A stretch of 64,000 bases of DNA from Hoplostethus atlanticus. Lineage: Eukaryota > Chordata > Actinopteri > Trachichthyiformes > Trachichthyidae. The translations under genes and the position numbers were made by a program. Positions 1-12,284 of the stretch are shown here, piece after piece. The notes below the pieces were generated by a model that was not told where the DNA came from, ran no database searches, and saw only the letters and a list, made by a program, of their open reading frames with translations. Numbering within the stretch: the stretch's first letter is position 1; each line of letters begins with the position of its first letter. The stretch is from contig JAXDDX010000043.1 in the NCBI GenBank assembly GCA_034670405.1, forward strand, positions 2,232,001 through 2,296,000, given 5' to 3'.

Positions 1-398
1 CCCTCACCTCAGAGGTCTTTATTAACGCTTTTATTTTAAGCGTCCAGACAGCGCTGCTCGTGTCAGGCAGAAGAGTCCCCACCGGCGGCGCCCCGGTCCT
101 CGGCAGCCAGTTCGGTTAAGACGCCCCCTTCTGTTTCCAACGTAATTCATACATCTGGTTGCCTTATTGATTCCCCTGCTCAAATTTTAATGAGGCCCAA
201 AGCAGCGAGGAGATTGTATTTCTTGTTCTGAGTGGCCGGCTTATCAGATTTTCCTTTCACACTGACGTTGTCAAACACGGAGCCCGGGTTGGAGAGTCAA
301 GCAGGCGATAAGTCAATACAAAGACCAAAGTGGCAACACTTAGAAACCTTTCATCCCCGCGTCCGCCGCTTGAATATTTAATACTCCGGTGTCTGGTG

Positions 399-426
399 TT
401 TCCCGCCTTCCAAGATGGCCGCCGCC
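399..426 (+). promoter_or_regulatory. Adjacent E2F-type and YY1-type motifs
   Basis: TTTCCCGCC at 399-407 matches the E2F consensus exactly. CAAGATGGCCGCCGCC at 411-426 closely matches the YY1 site (AANATGGCNGC). In vertebrates such pairs are common just downstream of the start of CpG-type promoters, and YY1 motifs of this form often set the transcription start. No coding exon is visible downstream, so any transcript would be non-coding or would have distant exons. The motifs are seen directly and promoter function is inferred. Confidence 0.3.
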
Positions 427-554
427 GAGGACCTGTCGTTACTTACTACGTGCCAAGTCCCACCTAATGCAGGATTGGGTTCACACGTCGCCGGGTGTTA
501 ATTTATGTCCAAGGCTCCGAGACGCAGTCAAATTCCAATCAATAAAGCGTCCCC

Positions 555-588
555 CGGGGGAGGGAGGGGGGGAGGAGGGGGGAGGGGT
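555..588 (+). other. G-rich tract, possible G-quadruplex
   Basis: The + strand carries at least four runs of three or more G separated by single A bases. It lies about 130 bases after the E2F/YY1 motif pair. This composition fits an intramolecular quadruplex, though no function is implied by sequence alone. Confidence 0.4.
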
Positions 589-892
589 GACCCGTCCCAG
601 GAATCAATTTCCTTTTCCATAACTAGTTAAGAGGGTTTTTCAGAGTGTCCTTATGTGGCATGCTTTCATTCTGTGCGTCTCTTCACCTACTACTTGTTGT
701 ATTTTCACTCTCAGATGAATCCATCTGTCTGTGTTTGCAGGACATGTGGGCGAGGGTAATATTTCAAGCAGCGTAACATCTTAGCGGGTATAATATCGTA
801 TTTGGTGTAATATCTTAAGCGGGGTCCTGATATTGAGTTTCCTCCCTATCTCAATCATCCTCGTAGCGTGTCAGTGGGCATTAGCAGGGAGG

Positions 893-894
<2 letters not shown>

Positions 895-925
<31 letters not shown>
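895..925 (+). repeat. (GT)n microsatellite
   Basis: About 15 uninterrupted GT units. The array generates the valine/cysteine-rich open frames in this neighbourhood, which are not genes. Confidence 0.95.
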
Positions 926-928
<3 letters not shown>

Positions 929-1082
929 CGGTCCAGAGTTTTGCTGTGGAAGAAATGCTCCGGCTTTTTTGGCTCATCGTTTTTTCCATAAAACAAATTA
1001 TTCTGAGGACCGAGAGGGAGCGCATACCGCCCCGCAGCGAGACGAAGCCCTGCGCCAGGAAGACGAGACATGCCACAAGTTG

Positions 1083-1136
1083 CTTCTTCACACACATGCA
1101 TGTTCGCACACACACACACAGACAGACAGACACACT
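1083..1136 (+). repeat. CA/CAGA microsatellite
   Basis: A short CA run (1107-1120) continues into GACA units. Degenerate CA-rich sequence extends to about 1,250. Confidence 0.85.
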
Positions 1137-1397
1137 CCATACATACTTTCACAGTAGATATTCAGAGAGACAAATGCACTCATGGGCAGATAGACATGCA
1201 CACACACAGAGCCAGAAACACTCTCGGCCAGAAACACACTCACCCAGCCTCCCAGTAGATACAACCCGACCACAACCCCGTAGACGCGCTCCCACGTAGC
1301 GCAGCGAGCCTAATGGCGGTACGCTGCGCACAAGTTAATGTTTGTGTGTTGCCGGGGTCTCGCAGTTTCTAGGGTTGGGTGTCAAAACTGAGCTAGG

Positions 1398-1402
<5 letters not shown>

Positions 1403-1428
<26 letters not shown>
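1403..1428 (+). repeat. (CA)13 microsatellite
   Basis: About 13 perfect CA units followed by an A run. It is the third CA/GT array within 600 bases. Confidence 0.95.
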
Positions 1429-1939
1429 AAAAAGCAATCCATACTCACTTACTCAGACAGGAAGAAATTCACACAGACAAATGCGCTCACGGACAGACAA
1501 ATGCGCGCGCACAGTACGCATCCCTATACATACACACATTCTCAGGGGATTCTCTTTCTCTGAGGGTGAATCTGCTGAGTGAGACGCGTATATATCAACA
1601 TATGCTCCTCGGTGTCACAGCCAGAGGCCGCCGAGAGACAGCTCGGGCACATTTCTAAGAGACACGGCATGCCAAGTAAATGCTGAAAAATGCGGTTATG
1701 TCGAAGCCTAACTAGACAGTTGCGGCTGTCTCGCGGACGGTTGCATTTTCGCTACACACGCAGGCGGGAGAAGATTTTCCCTCTTCGCGTCGGAGAGGCA
1801 CGACCGATGCTAGTTTCAAAGTAAAAGTCCTGATTATCTTTGTTTGCGGTTTGCGGCAGGACAGGTGGACACTGTGCTAGGAATAGCCACCGCGACATGA
1901 AACACTACCAGGTTTCGCGTGCACGCATGAAGATATTCT

Positions 1940-1965
1940 CACACACACACACACACACACACACA
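1940..1965 (+). repeat. (CA)13 microsatellite
   Basis: Thirteen uninterrupted CA units in unique sequence with scattered CpGs. Confidence 0.95.
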
Positions 1966-2219
1966 GGTCTTTAAAATGCATCTTTGCACCACGGGTAAAC
2001 ACGACCACATGCGTCCAGGCAGATACTGTTACACGCGTATCGGAATTAAATTAGCCCACGCTATCTGGTTTCTCCTGAGAGCAGCGGGGCTCATCTGCAA
2101 ACATCAGACGGCGTCTCCACAAAAGACCTGCGGGTTGTGATTGTTTAAGGCCAGCCCCCCCGCCTCCACGAGCCCCGACTCAATAAGCACTCCTGTGTTT
2201 GTACAGAGAGCGTTTTCAT

Positions 2220-2500
2220 TAACTGTAGCAAATTACATTTTAATCCATAAAGCCCGTTTCATTGATGAAATTGTTTGACTGCTCGGAGATTTGCATTGAG
2301 TTGCTGCCACGCAACAAGTCAAGGAAACAAAAGTGAGGCTTGATGAAAGCTGTTTTTTGTGTTTGTTGTATTTCCTGCTTTCCCTCTCTCTCTCTCTCTC
2401 CTGTCACGCTGATGGAAATTAGCGAAGATGCAGGAATCTGAATGATGGCTCGGAGCCGCTGAAATCCTCGGCAGAGTTGGATTCCATTCAACCCTTTCCC
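2220..2500. promoter_or_regulatory. CNE-like block, low confidence
   Basis: Mostly repeat-free sequence, interrupted by a short CT run at 2,386-2,400, with AT-rich words typical of vertebrate enhancers such as ATTGATGAAATT and TTAAT. It holds no sustained open frame with a recognisable product. The call is by composition only, and a fish-to-fish alignment would decide it. Confidence 0.2.
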
Positions 2501-3545
2501 TGTTTTAATCTCTCATCTTTGACAGGCTGAAGGATTGAGATATCCCCCTGCTGAATTGGACTTGCACTTTGTACCACCACAGAAATGCATTGTCTGTGCA
2601 CATATCACGATTCATTCACAACAGCTGGTTCAAGTGGTTATGTAGTATCTAACCCATTTTCAAACAATCGGCCCTTTGTGTCACTAGCAAATAATAGATA
2701 ACACCATGATGTGCTTTCATTGGTCAGGTCCCCATTAAACCAGCCCATTGCTGCTTTATAAAACTACTTTACTCTCTGGAGTGGTTTCTCCTCCAGTAGT
2801 CCCTGCTTTGATCTCTCTGCTGTTTCAACGCCTTAATTGCCCCTTAATTTGTGTGACCAGCAGACCCTGATGCTGGGGGCCGATAAGGAGGCAAGGCTCA
2901 GTTGGGCAAAAACAGTGGCCCACTATGTAGCACGGTCAATATGCTCTGTTGCCCCACACAGTTCTCCAGTGGCCCCCTGATGCCTACTCAGCCAGCAGAG
3001 CCTCAGCCTGGGGGCCTGGTAGTAACAGTGGAGAAGCACTGACACCGGGGCTGGGACCAAAGGTTTTAGAGCCCTTAATTAGCAATGTGGGTCGGGTAGT
3101 TGAAACTTGGAGCAGATCTCCAGACCAGAAATCCTCTCCCTCTGGTGTGTTCTGCTTGGAATACTTATAATGAAGGAGCACTCTCTCTGGAGTCAGCGAG
3201 CCAATACCAAACTTCATCCTAAAAGTCAGTCAAAAGCTCCGACGCCTGCTAATAAACATGTGCAGCGCAGAGAAACGCACATCTGTACAATAAAACGCTC
3301 AGATGTATTGATACTAGCAATGTGTGGTGACACGTAAGAGGGGCTGGCGCACTGCGGCGAGCAAAAACGCTGCACGCTAATGCGCACTGTCGCTCGCTTC
3401 GCATGCAAACAATGGATGCATTGTCGGCACACATCTGTTTGCAAACCGGTAATAAAGCTGTATACAAGCGAGGCTACGCATGAAATTGGGGGTTATGTTT
3501 ACACTTAGCTATGCTATTGATCAAGAATTAATAATGACCAGGGAT
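2500..3545. other. No gene seen
   Basis: Ordinary mixed-composition DNA. Several 70-80 codon frames overlap on both strands between 2,949 and 3,467, with no domain or codon pattern, and they are judged to be chance. No RNA gene or transposon end was recognised. Confidence 0.5.
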
Positions 3546-3549
3546 TTAT

Positions 3550-3735
3550 AGAGTCTTGTCCATGTCATCCAGACTAATGTTGAGATGCTCAGTGCCAACA
3601 GTGGAAGGCTGCAGCAGCGTTGAGCTCCCTGCTGGGAATATCTGTAGTTGTATGAATGTGAAGCAGGGCATTGCTGAACAAAACCACGGGTCCTAGGTAA
3701 ACCTCCCTAGAATAAATAAAGGTTTAAAAAGGTGT
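3550..3735 (+). repeat. Probable SINE 3' region (diverged)
   Basis: The sequence ends with an AATAAATAAAGGTTT-like tail that matches the tail of the clearer SINE at 35.1-35.4 kb. The preceding part (ATGAATGTGAAGCAGGGCATTGCTGAA) also resembles the body of that class. No tRNA-like head with A and B boxes is visible, so the copy is 5'-truncated or too diverged. Confidence 0.4.
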
Positions 3736-4029
3736 GGGCATGACAGGGAAAACACTGAGCCTGAAAGTAGTAACTTTCAAAGTTTAGTCATTGAAGTGTG
3801 TGTGTGGCTTTGCACACACAATTATGTTGCATAAATCTACCTTAAAAAATGACACCTGGGAACCTTTTGTAGTGTCGAGCAACCAACACATCACACAGGA
3901 TTATTTATTAATTCACGTTTTCATTACATATTTTTTTCACACAGGATCCGTGACTGAGACTTTATTATTCTCTAACTGTCAGAAATACTTCTGATTAGGA
4001 GCGGCTGAGATGGATTTTACTCTTGCCTG

Positions 4030-4570
4030 CAGCAAGGTTTTACAGCAAACTAAAACTAAGACTAAAACTAAGTATGGAAAAACTTTTTAGTGAACTGAAA
4101 TAAAAATAAAAACTGAAGCGTGGGGGGGAGAAAAACTCATACTTAACTGAAACTATAATCTCTGCTTCCAATCCTCATAAAGGTAAAAATAATGATCGTT
4201 TTTAGTCCAAAATGAGAAATGCGTATTGACAAAGTAAATCTACTGTCAATAATTTCATATTTACTGTATTTCTGTATCATCTAATTCTCCAACAATGTCA
4301 ATTTTCTCCTTTTTAACATTTGAAACATTATTTAGCTAAACTGGAGAATTTTACACTAATGAAACAATCAAAATATTTATTGACCTGGAACTAAAACCTA
4401 AATGAAAATAATAATAAATAGAAATAATAATAGATTAAAACAATTAAATTAAACCATTTTAAAAGATATGGATGAACCTAAAACAAATGAAAACGTCAAA
4501 TGAAAACGTGAAAAAAAAAAAAAGAAATTGCATTTTAAAACAAAGAAAACAATCAATTCTAATTATATTG
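4030..4570 (+). repeat. AT-rich low-complexity / CTAAAA-type repeat
   Basis: Recurrent CTAAAA and AAAACT words at 4,050-4,075 and 4,390-4,510, with A runs and little G or C. This texture is common in fish transposon-derived low-complexity DNA. No terminal repeats were found, so a family cannot be named. Confidence 0.5.
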
Positions 4571-5299
4571 TAATAAACTATTAAAACCCTCACTCAAAGG
4601 AATCTGTTGATGATCCTCACATTTCAGTTCAAACCACAAAGTTGTGAATGCTTGAATCCACGAGACGGAAGCATAGAGTCGGAGGTGTTTAACAATGCAC
4701 AGCAATCCCATAATCCCTTGCTTTTACAAGTCCAAGGGAGTGAGAGGTCAGTGTCATTGCACTAAGAGATGTCTTAACACAAAATGGCACCTCGTCCCTA
4801 CATCTTCCTTCCCACCAGATACAGCTGTAAAACAGCTCTCATGATCACTTCGTCGACAACTTTTCAATGGAGCCTGTTACTGTTCTGTCCACTGAAGCAA
4901 GGACAAAACTGCAGAAGTGAAAACCATGTTGCGAGCTGCTGACAGTCACTGTTGAGAGATCATGCCATTAAAGTGGAAAATAATATGCCTTCTGGTCCAG
5001 AAATCGAAATAGAAACTGACAGGTAATGGGATATGGTAGAGAGGTATTTCAAGGTTGGAAACTATTCAACATGATGTCGGAGGAGAATTCAAGAGTGTAG
5101 ATGTAGCAAAATACACTCTATTTTTCTCTTAGTTTGAGGTTGAGGAGTAAGAGGAAAAGATGTGAACTGCTGACATGAAATTGTTGAATTGTTCCCTAGT
5201 CGGACTTGCATTTTTGCGGCTGACCTTGTATTAGCCCCCAAGGTAAAAACTGGAGGACTAGCTGAGTAGTGAAGAGACAAGGTTGAGAGGACAGAGCTC

Positions 5300-5600
5300 C
5301 GTTGTGTGCTAAGAAGCCATGTTATTTTATTCTGGACAGTGACGCTAAAGGGGGTCATCGCGGAGTGCCTTGGCGATGCCGTAATAGGTGGAAAGTTTTC
5401 CTCTTCCCACATCATGGTTTGGTCCCCCAGCTCGCTAAGCCCCGAGCCGAATCTGAGCTGGAGAAAAGCCCTTATTAATAGCTGTTTACGAGTGGGTGCG
5501 TCACCTTAATAAATGCTCGTGTCCAGCCAATGGCAGGGGAGAGCCCGACAAGCGAGAAATATCCACCGGCATCTGTTTGTTTTGGACCGCGCAGGCTGAA
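5300..5600. promoter_or_regulatory. CNE-like block
   Basis: Balanced composition, free of simple repeats and rich in rare words such as CGCGGAGTGCC and CTTATTAATAGC. A CCAAT box (AGCCAATGG) lies near 5,525. Open frames cross it in several phases, which argues against coding. The regulatory role is inferred. Confidence 0.25.
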
Positions 5601-6110
5601 AATCTCCTGAGTGATCTCCTGTGTCCCGGACCAGGTGAAGCTGAGAAAAAGAAAAGGTTAAATTCCCCCTCAGCGATCAGCGTCTCGGTCCAAAATCAAC
5701 TCCCCTGCTCCTCCCTGTCCTCGGGCCTTCCCCTGGCCCCCTTCAGGTCCCTGTGACCAGGGCGGCCCGGCAGAGAGAGAGAGGGGCCGCCCCAGCTGTT
5801 CTCGGGATGAGGAGATGTTGCAGCGTGATTAGGGAAGCAGAGCTCAGGACACACAACTGGGGCTCATTCGGAGCATAGTGGCGCCATTTGGCTAAGAGGC
5901 ATTTAGTCATACTTAGTCTGAAAAATGTAATAATATAAACAAAGATCTCTGGTCTGAATTCGGCTCTGGAACGGGTTCATTTGCAATTTCCCTGCATAAT
6001 GTGAGTGAAACTGTTCACATATTACGTGGGTTACAAACACACGAGTGTGCAGATCCTGCTAAAGGTTCTGTGTGGGTTGCCTGCTCACTCTTCACGCGCC
6101 GTAAGTGTCC
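5600..6110. other. No gene seen
   Basis: Mixed-composition DNA with a short GA run near 5,775. Neither a recognisable protein domain nor a repeat was found. Confidence 0.5.
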
Positions 6111-6480
6111 TGACTGAATATGAATGATGCTTTTAATTCAATCGCCCTTGATAAACGTGGAGCAGGGGAAGAGATATCGTCACCTGCGGGTTAGCGCCTC
6201 GGTTCGCCATGAAAACCTAACGTTGCATATGCAGCATTTATACAGAGTGAAGAGCTTTCACGATCTCCCCGGCCGGCGAGATCTCCTCGGAGTCTTCTTG
6301 ACCCTTCGACATCGTGCGCCCTCTCTCACCCTCATCTGCTCGGCGGCCCTGTAAACGCCACAAACCGCCACTTCTTGTTTACCGTCTCTCCTCTGAATGC
6401 GAGCTGCCACAGCTGTTGTCTCCCTCTCGCTCAGTAAATGCCGTTTAATACTACATCATTAACTTTGATTGGGGTTGTGC
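6110..6480. promoter_or_regulatory. CNE-like block
   Basis: Repeat-free sequence with a GCATATGCA palindrome near 6,226, a CACCTG E-box near 6,182 and TTTTAATTCAATC homeodomain-like words. It contains a 76-codon frame at 6,124-6,354 without recognisable domains. The appearance resembles vertebrate conserved non-coding elements but conservation is untested. Confidence 0.3.
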
Positions 6481-7019
6481 TTATTATTCCCCAACACTTG
6501 TGTGGCGGACTATTTATTTTTATCTCCGCTGTAATGTCGTCAGCAACGGATGACTTAACAACGCACCGAACCGGGCAGGATCCATTCCCATCCCACGCTC
6601 CGCTTTCCATCTCCCCCCACCTCTGTACCGACCCAGCCACTTGGATCAGATACACCTCATACATCTCAATGCCAAGGTCCATTATCCTGACACAGAAATG
6701 CAGGTACCTCAATGTAACTAGGCTATAGAGCGGCGTATAATAGCCCTCGCGTAGCTGCAAAGTGGCATCATCGGTGTGGAGAAGGGGCGAGGGGAGCAAG
6801 GGAAGTGAAAGCTCTCATATGGTTCTCAGTGTGTCTAACCAAGGCAATTACATTCAATCTAACGCCGGGCCGATTCCCCTTTGCCAGCGCCGGCAAACGA
6901 GCGTCAGTTCTCCCGCAACCCATTCCAGCTTAATTAATGGGGGACATTTGCAGCACTTTGTTACGATTGAGCGAGAGAAAGAAAGAGAGAGTGTACGCCC
7001 AGTGAAAGGAGTGTTGTGG

Positions 7020-7330
7020 TTATAAAATAATCCACACAGAGCGCAGCTGTCCTTACCGTAACAAAGCCTTTATTAGATAATTTCATGAACAAATTGACTG
7101 CACGTGTCCAGCACTCAAACCGCGCTGCCGCGCGCAAGTACCGTCACTCTTGTTACGACGATCGTCTACGGAGCCAACGCTGAAGAAGAATGGCAAAGCG
7201 ACATAAACACGTCAACATCAGCTGCTCACGCCTCAGGCAGCGCTTGAATTAGAAGCAGAGAAGCTCCTCAGCATGCCTCGTGCGAACGCTGATCAATACC
7301 GCAGAGAAATCCAATGAAGTGTAGGATTTT
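7020..7330. promoter_or_regulatory. CNE-like block
   Basis: Unique sequence with homeodomain/HNF-like words (TTATTAGATAATTTCATGAAC) followed by a CpG-rich part at about 7,120-7,180. It contains no microsatellite and no long open frame. The role is inferred from composition only. Confidence 0.25.
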
Positions 7331-7540
7331 GCTCAAAGTCAAGCAAGGTCACGGAAGACATTATCGATATGACTGTCATTTCTGCAGAGGGGAGTGGTTT
7401 GGGTATTGAATTGAGATATTGACCCTCTTCTCCAAGAGGACAGATCGCGGTGTTTTGTAGTTATTCAAGACTCAAATCGGTGCAGTTAAGTGGAGGTCTG
7501 ATTCTTCAAAAGAGTCATCGATGACCTAAAACCACTAGAG

Positions 7541-7700
7541 GGGTGTCCGGCTGGATCAGCGGTCTAAGGAGCATACCATGTCACCGTAACGTCCCAGGTC
7601 CAAATCCAGCCCGGGACCCCCTCCTCTCTCTCCCCCAATCCTCCCTGTCTCTATACTTTCAAATGTCCAGTGAAGCAAAATGCCCTAAAAATGATCTTTC
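7541..7700 (+). mobile_element. tRNA-derived SINE
   Basis: The head reads GTGTCCGGCTGGATCAGCGG and contains a polymerase III A box. A B box, GGTCCAAATCC (consensus GGTTCRANTCC), sits at 7,597-7,607. Downstream comes the CT-rich body (CTCTCTCTCCCCCAATCC) and a tail with GCAAAATGCCCTAAAAATGATC, the usual ending of a widespread percomorph SINE. No clear target-site duplication is visible. The copy is probably old and inactive. Confidence 0.75.
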
Positions 7701-8720
7701 AAAAAGAAAGATCACTTGAAAAAGCCGTAAGGAGGACATTGGAATCATCTATCTGAGACTCGATTACCACTTGTAATGTCTTTACGCTGGAAACAATTGC
7801 CCTTCGTTTCCTCTGGTGGCAGTTCCAGCGCGCCTTTTTAATAGGCAGGATATGAGAGATTATCCAAGGGTATGGTTTTAATAAGACATGAAAAGCAGAA
7901 GAGGAGCTCGCTGGTTCCTTCCTCTCTCTCTTTCCCACCACTTCCTTTCGACAAGTGTACCCTGATGGGGATGATCTCTCTCTCTCTTTCTCTGTCTCTC
8001 ATGAGACCAACATAGAGCATCCACCATCAGCCACAAAACACCATATTCATCTCCTTATCGGCCTGGATCAGTGAAAGAAGAGCCTTGCTTTGATTTCAAC
8101 TGGGATACATGATCCAAAGCAATGTTCTAGTTTAGCATTGTATTGGAACATGTGCTTTACTGACCATGGGAATGAGCCATAGCTTCATTTCGCCATTCAA
8201 AACATCCAATTATTTCTATTATATTAACTTCTACAAAGTTTTGTTGGTGTTTTGCTAAAAATGCTCCACAAAGTAATATTATTTTTTTCCCCCAACTTTG
8301 TTCTATTGTTTAATTTTTATTAGATAAAAATTGACTTGGGAGCGTGGGAGGAGGCAGACCACACAAAATAATCCCCCCTGCCTGGTTCCTGTTCCGCATT
8401 GGGAAAGCAATTGCAAACATCTAATGTAAACAGATACGGACGATGGTAATTGAATCGAGCTGAACTGACATAGACCGTGACAGGACGTGTTTCCTAGCAG
8501 TGGCTGAGGGCCCAGTGTTCCCTCTCCTGTTCCCTCCTGCATCTCTGGATCCGGGATGGCATATCAGGAGAGGAGTGCTATTGTATTGTATAGTTCAGCG
8601 GGTGGGGGTGTGTGTGTATGGGACTGTGTTTGTGTGCATGTGTGACGTTATGTGATGTGGAGGGAGTTAGCACAGTAGGAAACCATTGTGCTTTGTTGAA
8701 GGAAGTATTAAGTATTAGTG
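7700..8720. other. No gene seen; GT-rich patch
   Basis: Mixed DNA with a CT run near 7,977-8,000 and an imperfect GT-rich patch at about 8,604-8,645. No coding evidence. Confidence 0.5.
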
Positions 8721-8721
8721 T

Positions 8722-8860
8722 TCAATCGTGGTGGGATGGAGGGAAAGGAGGTAAAGGGAAAGAGAGAGACGAGGGGATGGAGAGTGGGAGAAATAAAGAG
8801 GGAGAGGGAAAGAGAGACAGCAAGGAGGAAGGAGAGTTCACACTGCAGCAGAAAAAAGCC
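8722..8860 (+). repeat. Polypurine tract
   Basis: The + strand is almost all A and G (GGAAAGGAGG, GAGAGAGACGAGGG and similar) over about 140 bases. It produces a serine/proline/leucine-rich frame on the minus strand, which is not a gene. Confidence 0.8.
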
Positions 8861-10735
8861 TGATTCTGATTTTTTCTCTCACATGTGAGACAGATGTGAT
8901 GTTTCCTAATCAATGTGAAAAGCAAAAAGCTGCATGGCGTTATATTCTTTCTAAATATATATTCTTTCAAAATCAGATCCCAAGGACCTCTTATACATGA
9001 CTCGTATTTGACATTCAATATCAGAATTTGTCAGTAAAGTAAATCAGAGGTCATCCACCAGCATCATCATGGACCACAACAAGACACAACAATGGAAAGA
9101 AAGCAAGATAACTGACTTCATTTGGGCAGATGCCTCAATTGCCTCAAAAATCAAAGGTATAACGAAATGTGTTCGAAACAAACAGGTAGAAGAGTAGCTA
9201 CAAAAATGGATATGACACATTTTGCTATTGTTACTCTGTGCACGACTGTCTTCTCAACATCACTGTCAGGTCATACCGGTATGGGATACGGGTTACATCC
9301 TACAATAGACAAGAACAGCCACCCAAAACAGGACAAGGTATCCCAAGTGATGCCTGGCCCATTCTGGCGTACGGTTAATGGACGAGGATTTTTCTCAGTC
9401 TCGTAGCAGACATAATTTAGTTGCACCGTAATGGGGAATGCTAGAACACTTCACAAATCAATGGGGGAGGAATAGGACTGCATAAAAACATGTTTTCACA
9501 ATGAGCTGTTAGAGTAATTGACTTTATTTACTTTAGTGTATTCATGCATGCACATCAATGTTTGCATATTCAGAAGATTTGATACAAATTCATCTACTTA
9601 TTTATTATTTATACTCTCATTTAAATAGGACTGTCTCAAGTGGGTGTTTAAATATTGCATCAGTTGAGCATGAAGCATTTTTATTTTTCTCAAAGTTAGA
9701 AGCGGCGTAATTTCATGTGACACAACAGGCAATATGCTCTGATGGAGTATTGAAACATCACTACAGGAACATCATAACACAATGCCATCGCATCATGAGG
9801 CAGATTTAATCCGTGAATTCGTCATCCTTATTTGACGTTATTGCCAATATTTTTAACATTAAGACTTGACTTTCATCTTCGTCTTACCAATATTGATAGG
9901 TCCCATGATGGTAGAGGGAAAGAGATCTTGTATTGGTGGGGGGTGCAGACAAGAATACTACCTTTTTGTTCTTTATGTCAAGTAAGTGTTATAGATTGTG
10001 GTTGGATTGTGCAATATTTGGTTGCAAGTAGACTTATCATCTAATAGGATCCACATTTTTGTAACTTTTGGAGGGAAAGGCTTGGGTACAAGACTGTCCA
10101 AGTGCAGTTACAGGACTCCATTTCCCATGAAGTGCCTCTCTTCACCCTATGGATTGTACCAACATATTTTCTGGTGGGTGAGAGTGTCCACTAGAGCCAA
10201 AGACCATAGCGCAACATTAGCAAGTCGGTTCACTAGCAAGCTCAGTGCTGTCTTGTTTTGTTCCAGACTGCCATCAATTCTTCACTACACAACTTCAAAT
10301 GAGTGATTGTCGCTGACATGGAAAGTTCCCCGCTACGTATTTGGAACGTTTCAAACTAGGAAGTTGTGCATTGATGCATCGAATGGATGCTGGGTAGTGT
10401 AGTGTGGTAAATATTGTCTCGTTCTACAACATATTTTAGAATCAGAACCGTACGGTTAGTACTTTGCTTAAATCAAGTAATGTGTAATATATTAGTAGAA
10501 TAGGAACCAGAGGCAGGTGGAAGTGACGTCAACTTCGGCTCCCTACACTATCTCACGAGCAACTCTCAAGATAAGATTAGCTCCAAAATCTGTAGAAACC
10601 AATCAACTACATTTGCAGGTGAGGTATCTACCTCTCTCAGGCTTTTCAGATTAAAAGACCTTATGGCCCAGCACAAAAATCTGATTTGGGCAGCAAATCA
10701 GAATTGAGGGACAAGGCCTGTGTCAACGTTGCCAG
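8861..10735. other. No gene seen; possible decayed repeat
   Basis: AT-leaning DNA. Between about 10,110 and 10,410 the words ACTCCATTTCCCATGAAG and ATGCTGGGTAGTGTAGT lie in opposite orientation, as at the ends of common fish repeats, but no element can be bounded. The open frames at 9,122-9,406 and 9,998-10,306 match nothing I know. Confidence 0.4.
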
Positions 10736-10895
10736 AGAGCAAGACAGAGAAAGAGAAATGGGGGGAAAAAAGAGAGAAATAGAGACAGATGGGAAGAGGA
10801 GACGAAGGGAGTTAGCAAGAAGGGAGAGAGATGCAGAAGGAGGGTGAGTGTTAGAGAGAGAGAGACTTGGGAGAAGGAGGGGGGGAAATTGAGAG
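10735..10895 (+). repeat. Polypurine tract
   Basis: About 160 bases dominated by A and G on the + strand, with GAGA words. It gives rise to leucine/serine-rich frames on the minus strand that are artefacts. Confidence 0.8.
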
Positions 10896-11170
10896 GCTGC
10901 GTAGCACTTTCCTCTGCAAGCTGACAGGACTTGACGCTCAACTAACAGGGCTGTTTTGACAGGTGTCAGATGGTCCATATTACTATTTCACCGCTGGGCC
11001 CTTGGGACCCTGCATCATGGGCCACAACACGACTGGCCGGGCTGGAAAAAAAATAAAGAAAAGTGGCATGGCAGGAGAGTAAAAAACATTACACTTGACT
11101 TCCTCCCTTCGCAGTCCGCCGGTTCTGCACTCTCCCACAGCCTGGGCATCTGCTGCATGTTAGCTATAGC

Positions 11171-11198
11171 TGTGTGTGTGTGTGCCTGTCTATGTGCT

Positions 11199-11230
<32 letters not shown>
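11171..11230 (+). repeat. (GT)n microsatellite, interrupted
   Basis: GT units are interrupted by CCTGTCTATGTGCTT, followed by a longer pure run to 11,230. Confidence 0.95.
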
Positions 11231-11234
<4 letters not shown>

Positions 11235-12284
11235 CAAACAAATGTGCGTTTACAGTACAGCATGCTGTCTGACACACCATCCATACATACCATCAATTTT
11301 TCATCATTGAAGAAGGTTAAAGGTGAGGCAGTCAGGCAACGAAAATCGAACCCATGTCGCGCGCTAGCCTGATGAACATACATGACAACTCTCAGCTACT
11401 GCATGCAGGAGGAAGAAATCACATCATCCATGTGAGGGGGTTAAATTGTGACACCGAAAGCTTTCTTTAACGTGGCTAGCAGCACCTCCACGGGCAATAC
11501 AAAATATCGATCTGTGCTTGTAATGCTGGAATCAATTATCTGTGCATCGACTGCTAGCGGGGAAAAAATGGAGATTGGATTATCCTCTGTGACTTTGTGT
11601 ACCCAGTGATTTACATCAAACCTCCACTGAGAAGAGAATGATTTCAAGATGGTACTGAGAATACGTTTTCATGTTCACAGCCTCCACTAAAAACGCCGGG
11701 GTGTAAATTTGGTTTGGTTTGTTTGTAGTTTTCTACCTCTTAACTTCTTGAGTTAGCATTCCTCGTCACTGCTGCCTCGACAAATAGCAATATTTCACAA
11801 ACTCTTGAGCTTTGAAAGTGTTTGAAAACCACTTCAGACGGTTGACAACTCCCAAATGCATGCAGCCATAATTTGCAACAAGTTTGTAATCGTCCCTCGT
11901 TAAGTGTTTCAGGGGGAATGCTGCGGCTGCGGCAGAAGTGTTGCAGGGACTTGAGGCATGTTTTATAGTTACCGCATGAAATGAGATTCCCCACTCGCCT
12001 GGTGCACTGGGACTCTGGGGTGGATCTGATGCTGCTTCTCGCTTTTGAACAAAGGCCCAGTGTGACCAAAGGAATGGTATGGTTTGGGATGTCAATTTAA
12101 GAACAAATGCTTAAGGAATGGGATTAGCCACTGGTTTGAACAAAATCACCACAATGGTAACTTAAGTGAATAGCACACACGGAAAGAAGGAGAGATTAGA
12201 GAGTTTCTTTAAGTGGTGCAGCATTTGACTTCTTCTTGAAATAAGTACAGGCTAACCTCACAAATATTACCCTTTACAATTTCA
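11231..12284. other. No gene seen
   Basis: Unique mixed DNA. The minus-strand frames at 11,740-12,095 overlap each other in two phases and show no domain, so I do not call them. Confidence 0.5.

Larger units (their letters stand above)
1..890. other. Non-coding, CpG-containing unique DNA
   Basis: No gene is recognised here. The first 610 bases hold many CpG dinucleotides and few simple repeats. The stretch at about 130-330 has the balanced, repeat-free look of conserved non-coding DNA, with an AT-rich core and homeodomain-like TTAAT words. A 77-codon open frame at 389-622 begins inside the YY1-like motif and has no recognisable domain. Its C-terminal half is glycine/glutamate-rich only because it reads through a purine tract, so I treat it as chance. 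Confidence 0.4.

Noticed and set aside
868..1299. 143-codon + strand frame and overlapping frames on both strands
   Set aside because: Built from GT and CA microsatellites, giving repeated C/V or T/H residues. No domain.
10110..10410. Opposed ACTCCATTTCCCA and GCTGGGTAGTGTAGT words as ends of a transposon
   Set aside because: The words do not pair well and no target duplication or interior remnant was found.
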